Shown piece after piece: positions 58,935 through 64,000 of a stretch of 64,000 bases of DNA; within the stretch, counting starts at the first letter, position 1; each line of letters begins with the position of its first letter. Under the pieces are notes generated by a model that saw only the letters and a list, made by a program, of their open reading frames with translations, was not told where the DNA came from and did no database searches. A program made the position numbers and the translations under genes. Location: the NCBI RefSeq assembly GCF_009905375.1, contig NC_133656.1, positions 234,431,111-234,495,110 on the forward strand, in the 5' to 3' direction. This DNA comes from Apium graveolens (lineage: Eukaryota; Streptophyta; Magnoliopsida; Apiales; Apiaceae).

Positions 58935-59637
58935 TCAATTGGATTGTCATACCGATTGTCATGCCAGGTCTTTTTCAATTGTCTCACCGAAAATTCTAGC
59001 AGGGAGGAGATAGTCTTGCCAGTTCAGTTTGATAGTCTTGCTAGTTCAACCGATAGTCATACCGATTGTCATGCTAGTACAACAGATTGTCATACCGATT
59101 GTCTTACTAGTTCAACAGATTGTCTCACCGATTGTCTTGCTAGTTCAAGTGGATTCTGTTGATTGATTTATTTAAAAGATAGAAGCAGCAGAAGAAAAAA
59201 ATACTCAACAGAAGTCAACAACTCAAGAACAAAGAAACAACAGCCGACTAAACATTTCATCTCTCACTGCTGCAAATTCAAGATCAACAATTTCTAGTAA
59301 TTAAAGTTAAATCCAAACCACTAGAAATCATTCTCTTGTTCTTGTGTAACTATCTAGCGGATCAAAATCCCCAGAACTTAATCTCAAATTGCGTTTAGCA
59401 TTTGATTCTTTTTATTGCAAAAATAGAAAAAGTTCATGTCAAATTTATTCTAGATTTGTAATAATTAATTTGAGATTAATCCCTTGTAATCGATACTGTT
59501 GTTGTAACACCTTTCAAGTTTAATAATATTTTTATTTAACTTGAATTATGTTTCAATTTTTATTCCGCACTAAATTCGATTAAATGGTATAGTTTGTATT
59601 AAACCCCCCCCTTCTACAAACACATTGGGACCTAACA
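58935..59637 (+). mobile_element. 3' LTR of gag-only copia, second piece
   Basis: Matches 42750-43453 closely, including the tandem array and the C-rich hairpin (59589-59627 region), ending CCTAACA. It is followed by the TCTGG target duplication at 59638-59642. Confidence 0.93.
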
Positions 59638-59642
59638 TCTGG

Positions 59643-60649
59643 GCATAGGGATTTGTGTACAGAGATAGTTAACGTCAATAGAGGATCTACCCCTTCCAGT
59701 ATATGAAGAGAATATCCTATGTTATTCTTAGTATGCGAGTTCTGGAATCTCTGGCCAGAGTGTATGAAATTAGAAAGGAGTTTCTAATTTGCATTAATAT
59801 GAACTTTGCATTATGAATAAGAAATCTTATGATTAAATTTGATAGGCCTGACACAAGATCCATGTCTTGTATTTAATCGGGATATTATAAGGGTAGAAGG
59901 AATTCATTGTACAGTAATTATTCACTGACAGGTTCTTGGTATTCTAAGCAGTGAATTCATATTATCCGGATAGTCGCGATATGTTGAGAAGCATCACTCA
60001 CGATGTAGAATAAATATAATTAATCAGTTAATTATATTTAGTGAATTTAGTATTCATATAAATAATTAATAAAAGTTTATTATTATTTATTTCTACTACC
60101 GGAATAATATTGAACCTACAGGGTCACACCATAAAAGAATATTTTCCTCGATAAAATAATGAGAGAGAAAATTATTTTCTAAATAGTTTAGAAAAAGAAA
60201 TAATGATTAAAATAGTTTTAATTATTATTAAAGAATTTTATAAAGATAAAGTGTGGGGGTTAATATATATTTATATAAAGATATATTTTATAACCCTAGG
60301 AGAGCCCTATAAATAGAATGAGATGGCTCATTCTATTTACATAATTTTGGTTTTGTGAAAATCCTAGCCTCCATCTTCTTCCTCTCTCTCTCTCCCAAAA
60401 ACTCCATTTTTATAAAAGCTCGGTTTTATAAAAAGGTTCATCGAAGAGGATCGTTCTTGGTGGATACCGGTAGAGTGCTTCACACACTACGGAGCAACTG
60501 CTAGCACTCCATTTTATAAAGCTTCGATTCACAAGGTATGGTTACGATTCCTCAATTTTTCCTTTTTATACGTTTTTCTATATGTGCGGTATATGGTTTT
60601 TACGGAATAAATATTATATTTCGCTTCCGCTCATCCGTAAATTCCTTCA
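59643..60649 (+). mobile_element. Outer copia 5' LTR, piece 3
   Basis: Last part of the outer LTR, ending CCTTCA before the primer site. It includes the promoter region with CCCTATAAATAG at about 60306-60316. Confidence 0.85.
60308..60339 (+). promoter_or_regulatory. TATA box inside a perfect 13-bp inverted repeat
   Basis: CTATAAATAG provides the likely LTR TATA box. TAAATAGAATGAG (60310-60322) is perfectly complementary to CTCATTCTATTTA (60327-60339) across a 4-base spacer. Transcription would be expected to start about 30 bases after the TATA, near the end of this palindrome. Confidence 0.7.
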
Positions 60650-60650
60650 T

Positions 60651-60662
60651 TGGCATCAGAGC
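60651..60662 (+). promoter_or_regulatory. Primer-binding site, tRNA-Met type with one change
   Basis: TGGCATCAGAGC, differing at one base from the other primer sites in the window (TGGTATCAGAGC), one base after the LTR end. Confidence 0.9.
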
Positions 60663-61244
60663 TAGGTTCTGCATATAGAGATTCATATAAAAAATTTCAG
60701 ATTTTTTAATGCATGTATGGATTTGTTATGATTTTTGCAAGTTTATTTAGATTTAATTATGAATTAATTCGAAATAATTCTTGCATAAGATTTTGACTAC
60801 TGATCTGGGTTCTACAAGTGTTGTAGATCGTATAGGTATTTTTTTCATAATTTTGTGATGTGTAGATTATTTGTTATGAATTTTTTAAAATTGTTTTAAC
60901 TAAAATTCATGAAATAATTATGCATGTGAATAATTATGATTAAAATTTGCACAAGGACCCATGGCTAATTTGATAATTTTCAGCTACTCCCTGATTTAAG
61001 AAATTATATTATTTTGATTTTTATTAATTTATTAATTAAATGTTAATTAATTTATTATTAATAAAATTAAAATAATAACATATTAATAAAGAGTTATTAA
61101 TAAGGGAGTAAAGGAAGGGGGGTTACTTCTTTTTTTTTTTGTAACAACAGGGAGCTAACGGCACAGCAGTAAGAAAATAGAAAAAAAAACTGCAAAGCAA
61201 CGGTCGGCCAGGCGCAGGCGCGTGAAGCGCACGCGCGGAGTGGG

Positions 61245-61384
61245 GTGTCGCGCATTTCGGGAATGCGTTACACCCTGTTGCGCATTCACGGAATGCGTTA
61301 CACCCTTTAATGGCTTAAAAGGGTTGTAACGCATTACAGAAATGCGTTACATGGCTTGTAACGCTTTCCTGTAATGCGTTACAG
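61245..61384 (+). repeat. Array of four AATGCGTTACA hairpins
   Basis: Four units at 61245-61273, 61276-61303, 61324-61351 and 61356-61384, each a left arm like TGTAACGCATT or GCGCATT, a 4-6 base loop and a right arm AATGCGTTACA. Right arms are nearly constant. Left arms and loops vary (TCGGG, CACGG, ACAG, TCCTG). Confidence 0.82.
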
Positions 61385-62064
61385 CCCATCTGTCTTCATT
61401 AAATTTGATTTTCTGGGAGTTTCGTAACTCCGTTTTGGGCGTGCAATATATCGTTGGATTCATTTTTCCGAGACGGATCTAATGGAGTGGTCAAATATTT
61501 TTTATATAAAAGTTTTGAACTGTTTATATTCCTGAAAGTGTTTTAAAGCATGTTTTAATTGTTTTAATTGCTTTTAAATGCTATAATAAATCCATACATC
61601 ATTATATCAATGTGTGACATGATATTAGTTGCATGCTTACTTGTTTATTTATTTTTATATATGAGATATATGCCTATATTTACCATGCGATGATAGATTT
61701 AGGTGAACTTAAATCAATATAAGACGTGCTCTAGAAAATCTAGAATAGGAATAGTTTCTTGCATTAACAATAATATTATGAATACAATCATGAGATTCTT
61801 GTATTTATGAAACACGTAATTAAATATGAATTTTCAATTTTGAGAGAAAGGATGATTCTGTCAAAAGCAGATTTCGATCTGTAAGAAAAGGGTATTAAGT
61901 GACGCCTCTTGACAATGCTCCCCCCGATCAGAGAATCATCTGATTATCGATTATTCATTTGAAATATTTAATTTAAAAGGAAGAATCTCTTTATAATATG
62001 ATTATGATTGTAACATAATATAATCCCTCTAAAATTAAATAATATCAAGTAGTAATTGGCCAAT

Positions 62065-62448
62065 GACACAACGAGCTTGTGTCGGTCATAGCCTTCCAAC
62101 ATGGTAGAAAGTAGTTCTTATTTTTAAATCATTGTTGTTTCGTGCTACAGCCGAGGGCTTTGATTTAGAAATAATAAATACTTGTCTATTACATAGAGAT
62201 GTGTACATTGAATTAGAATCTAAAGGCCGTTACGTGCTGCAGCCGTGGGCCATTGGAGGCTGATTCAATTATACAAAATGTTGGGTTAGACTTGACTTAT
62301 AATATTGAGTCTGTCGTGCTACAGCCGTGACTCAATTATTCAAGAGGCTAAAGTTTTATTAGGGAATAACATAAGATGTAAATGACAAGAGTTGTCTGCC
62401 TATTGAACATCACATGACGTTTCGTGCTACAACCGAGGTTGTGTGATG
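62065..62448 (+). repeat. Hairpin series with constant CGTGCTACAGCCG loop
   Basis: A small hairpin GACACAA/TTGTGTC (62065-62083) is followed by four larger ones whose loops contain CGTGCTACAGCCG(T/A)G: motif starts 62141, 62233, 62315 and 62423. The stems differ completely: TTTAAATCA/TGATTTAGAA, TTGAATTAG...GGCC/GGCC...GATTCAA, ATTGAGTC/GACTCAAT and CATCACATGAC/GTTGTGTGATG. Confidence 0.8.
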
Positions 62449-62638
62449 GAATGTAGGATCCCTATTCCCACTAGCATTATGAATGATTAATTTTTTACTT
62501 AGGGGGTTGTATAAATTAGATTAACTAGTGGGAGCCACTTATGAATAAAGACCCGATTCATATAGTGTTTTGAAATGAAATTGAATATTTGCTAAGTGTT
62601 GTTATGTGTTCATCATTTACAGATTTACTATATACGTT

Positions 62639-64000
62639 ATGTCTTCTGCACTATCACTCCGGAGTATACTAGATGCTCACAAGTTGACTGGTCCTAATTT
62701 TGCTGACTGGCTTCGAAACTTGAGAATTGTTCTCAGGGTGGAGAAGCTGGAATATGTGCTTGACTCACCTAAGCCTACTGAACCTGCTAACGATGCACAT
62801 AATGATGAACATGTTGTGTATCGTAAGTGGATAGATAATGCAAATGTTGCTCAATACATCATGCTAGCTTCCATGAACATTGAGCTACAGAAGCAGCATG
62901 AGCATATGGATGCTCACACTATCCTTATGCATCTACAAGAGTTGTATGATGTGGCAGGGAGGACAGCTCGATATGAGATATCGAAGGAGTTGTTCGGTTG
63001 TAGGATGTCTGAGGGACAATCTGTGAATGACCATGTACTTAAGATGATCAATTTGATTGAACGTCTTGGACAACTTGGTTTTGCCATGGATGGGGAGCTG
63101 AGCGAAGACTTGGTCTTGCAATCACTTCCAGGTTCGTTTTCGCAGTTTGTTGTGAACTTTCACATGAATAAGCTGGATGTCATCCTGGTTGAACTCCACA
63201 ACATGTTGAAGACTGCGAAATTGAATTTTCCCCCTAAGAAGAGCTCTGTTCTTCTAATTGGTGAAGGTTCCAATCCTAAGAAAAGGAAGAAGAACCCTTC
63301 CAAGAAGAAGAAAGTAGGTGAGAAAAATCCGGTTCCACCAAAAGTTGAAGACCCCAAGAGCAAAAATGTTTGCTTCCACTGTAATAAGGTGGGGCACTGG
63401 AAGAGGAACTGCAAGGTTTACCTTGCAGAATTGATGAAGAAGAAGGGTAGTGAGACTACCGCTTCTGCTTCAGGTATGTTCATGATTGAAGTGAATATGT
63501 CATTAAATCAAATTTTTACTTGGGCATTAGATACCGCATGTGGTTCTCATATTTGTAATTCGTTACAGGGACTAAGGAGAAGTAGGACTCTTGAGGAAGA
63601 GGAGGTGATTCTACGGATGGGAAATGGAGCAAGAGTTGCTGCTGAAGTTGTAGGATCATTTCATTTACATATGCCTACGGGCAAGACTATTGTTTTAAAT
63701 AATTGTCATTTTGTTCCCTCGATTGTGAGGAATATTATTTCTATTCCCATGTTAGACTTGGCTGGATTTTCGTTTGTTATTCAGAATAATAAATGTTCAA
63801 TTCTTAGAGATAACGTTCTTTATGGAAGTGGTATTTTAAATAATTGTCTGTATGTATGTGACGTAGAGCATAATTTACTACAAATTGAACATACTAATAA
63901 AAGAAAAAGGGATGATAAAAATCTCACCTTTTTGTGGCACTGCAGACTTGGTCACATTAGTGAAAATAGACTGCGAACATTGCATAAGGAAGGGTTACTT
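62639..64000 (+). CDS. Outer copia gag-protease, open to window end (partial)
   Basis: 454 codons without a stop from ATG 62639 (MSSALSLRSIL) to the window edge. The gag N-terminal domain has FADWLRNLRIVLRVEKLEY, then a UBN2 region, a basic Lys-rich linker, and a CCHC knuckle CFHCNKVGHWKRNC at about residue 244. The protease has LDTACGSHIC at about residue 297, with the expected Asp-Thr-Ala/Gly type site. The pre-integrase domain has LWHCRLGHISENRL at about residue 432. Gag builds the particle and protease processes the polyprotein. This is the only undamaged retroelement frame in the window. Integrase and RT should follow beyond 64000. Confidence 0.9.
   Translation, partial: MSSALSLRSILDAHKLTGPNFADWLRNLRIVLRVEKLEYVLDSPKPTEPANDAHNDEHVVYRKWIDNANVAQYIMLASMNIELQKQHEHMDAHTILMHLQELYDVAGRTARYEISKELFGCRMSEGQSVNDHVLKMINLIERLGQLGFAMDGELSEDLVLQSLPGSFSQFVVNFHMNKLDVILVELHNMLKTAKLNFPPKKSSVLLIGEGSNPKKRKKNPSKKKKVGEKNPVPPKVEDPKSKNVCFHCNKVGHWKRNCKVYLAELMKKKGSETTASASGMFMIEVNMSLNQIFTWALDTACGSHICNSLQGLRRSRTLEEEEVILRMGNGARVAAEVVGSFHLHMPTGKTIVLNNCHFVPSIVRNIISIPMLDLAGFSFVIQNNKCSILRDNVLYGSGILNNCLYVCDVEHNLLQIEHTNKRKRDDKNLTFLWHCRLGHISENRLRTLHKEGLL

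Larger units (their letters stand above)
42123..59637 (+). mobile_element. Gag-only SIRE-like copia element with gypsy element in its 3' LTR
   Basis: Target duplication TCTGG lies at 42118-42122 and 59638-59642. 5' LTR 42123-43453, primer site, gag, protease remnant, accessory ORF, polypurine tract and 3' LTR from 47812, which is interrupted at 48099 and resumes at about 58935. No RT or integrase exists between 46050 and 47811. The organisation matches the minus-strand copy at 10810-15428, so this is a family trait. It resembles the gag-only class of plant elements (TR-GAG). Confidence 0.92.
60663..62638 (+). other. Two-kilobase structured leader of outer copia element
   Basis: Very long untranslated leader between primer site and gag ATG. 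It carries a GC-rich hairpin array at 61245-61384, a second hairpin series at 62065-62448 and an outer CCCACTAG/CTAGTGGG pairing at 62467-62532. No long upstream coding frame is seen. Confidence 0.75.
38346..64000 (+). mobile_element. Outer copia element, 5' LTR split by nested insertions, continues past window
   Basis: The 5' LTR is in three pieces: 38346-38686, 41902-42122 and 59643-60649 (about 1.57 kb after removing insertions and duplicated bases). Then come a primer site, a 2-kb leader and an open gag-protease frame to the window end. The start TGAAAGTGTTTGTCC aligns with other copia LTR starts. An alternative start is 38352. It inserted into the decayed Tat-type gypsy. Confidence 0.88.

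Noticed and set aside
61245..61384. CRISPR-like array
   Set aside because: Repeats are hairpins in a retrotransposon leader of a plant genome, spacers are short and non-unique, and there are no cas genes.
62065..62448. Hammerhead-type ribozyme or retrozyme in the hairpin leader
   Set aside because: The CUGAUGA and GAAA core blocks are absent, and the motif CGTGCTACAGCCG matches no ribozyme core I know.

Overview
The window is nuclear DNA of a flowering plant, most likely a eudicot. The evidence is intron-containing genes with GT-AG junctions, an intronless P-class pentatricopeptide-repeat (PPR) gene that I recognise as the counterpart of Arabidopsis At2g18940, plant-type LTR retrotransposons (chromovirus/Tekay-like Ty3-gypsy, SIRE/Maximus-like Ty1-copia, Tat-like gypsy), an L1-type LINE and Stowaway-like MITEs. 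An asterid such as an Apiales species fits the repeat flavour, but that is only a guess. Most of the 64 kb is nested transposon sequence. The gene island lies at about 22.7-30.1 kb.

Layout. 1-1004: no recognisable gene. 1005-2067: minus-strand copia-type LTR cut by a 100-N assembly gap (2068-2167). 2168-10809: a nearly complete minus-strand Tekay-like gypsy element with a 3.36-kb LTR and one 1,522-codon frame broken only by two TAG codons. It sits inside a minus-strand gag-only copia element (10810-15428), itself inside an older copia LTR (15429-15615). 15616-18035: AT-rich, no genes. 18036-18190: half of a MITE abutting a 5'-truncated LINE (18191 to about 22390), which is split by a solo LTR with a perfect 5-bp target-site duplication (TSD; 19372-20476).

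22722-25265: PPR gene. 26213-26575: two probable exons of an unrecognised gene. 27424-29929: a three-exon gene for a 149-residue proline-rich-N-terminus protein. 31453-31713: Stowaway-like MITE. 32160-36134: internally deleted minus-strand copia element. 36535-38345: decayed Tat-type gypsy pol.

From 38346 to the window end is a nest. An outer plus-strand copia element has a 5' LTR broken into three pieces by (a) a 3.2-kb solo gypsy LTR (38687-41896) and (b) a plus-strand gag-only copia element (42123-59637), which carries a second Tekay-like element (48100-58934) in its own 3' LTR. The outer element's PBS, a 2-kb leader full of hairpins and an open gag-protease frame follow (60651-64000). I read insertion order from TSDs: GATTT, GTGAC and TCTGG are duplicated at three junctions.

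The most interesting signals are structural. The outer copia leader holds two different arrays of hairpins, one showing a constant loop on variable but still paired stems. Two LTR families share a C-rich loop held by unrelated but perfectly paired stems. One LTR family carries more than ten ATCCGTTGA repeats that look like MYB-core sites. The gag-only copia family occurs twice with the same gene losses, which suggests a replicating non-autonomous lineage.
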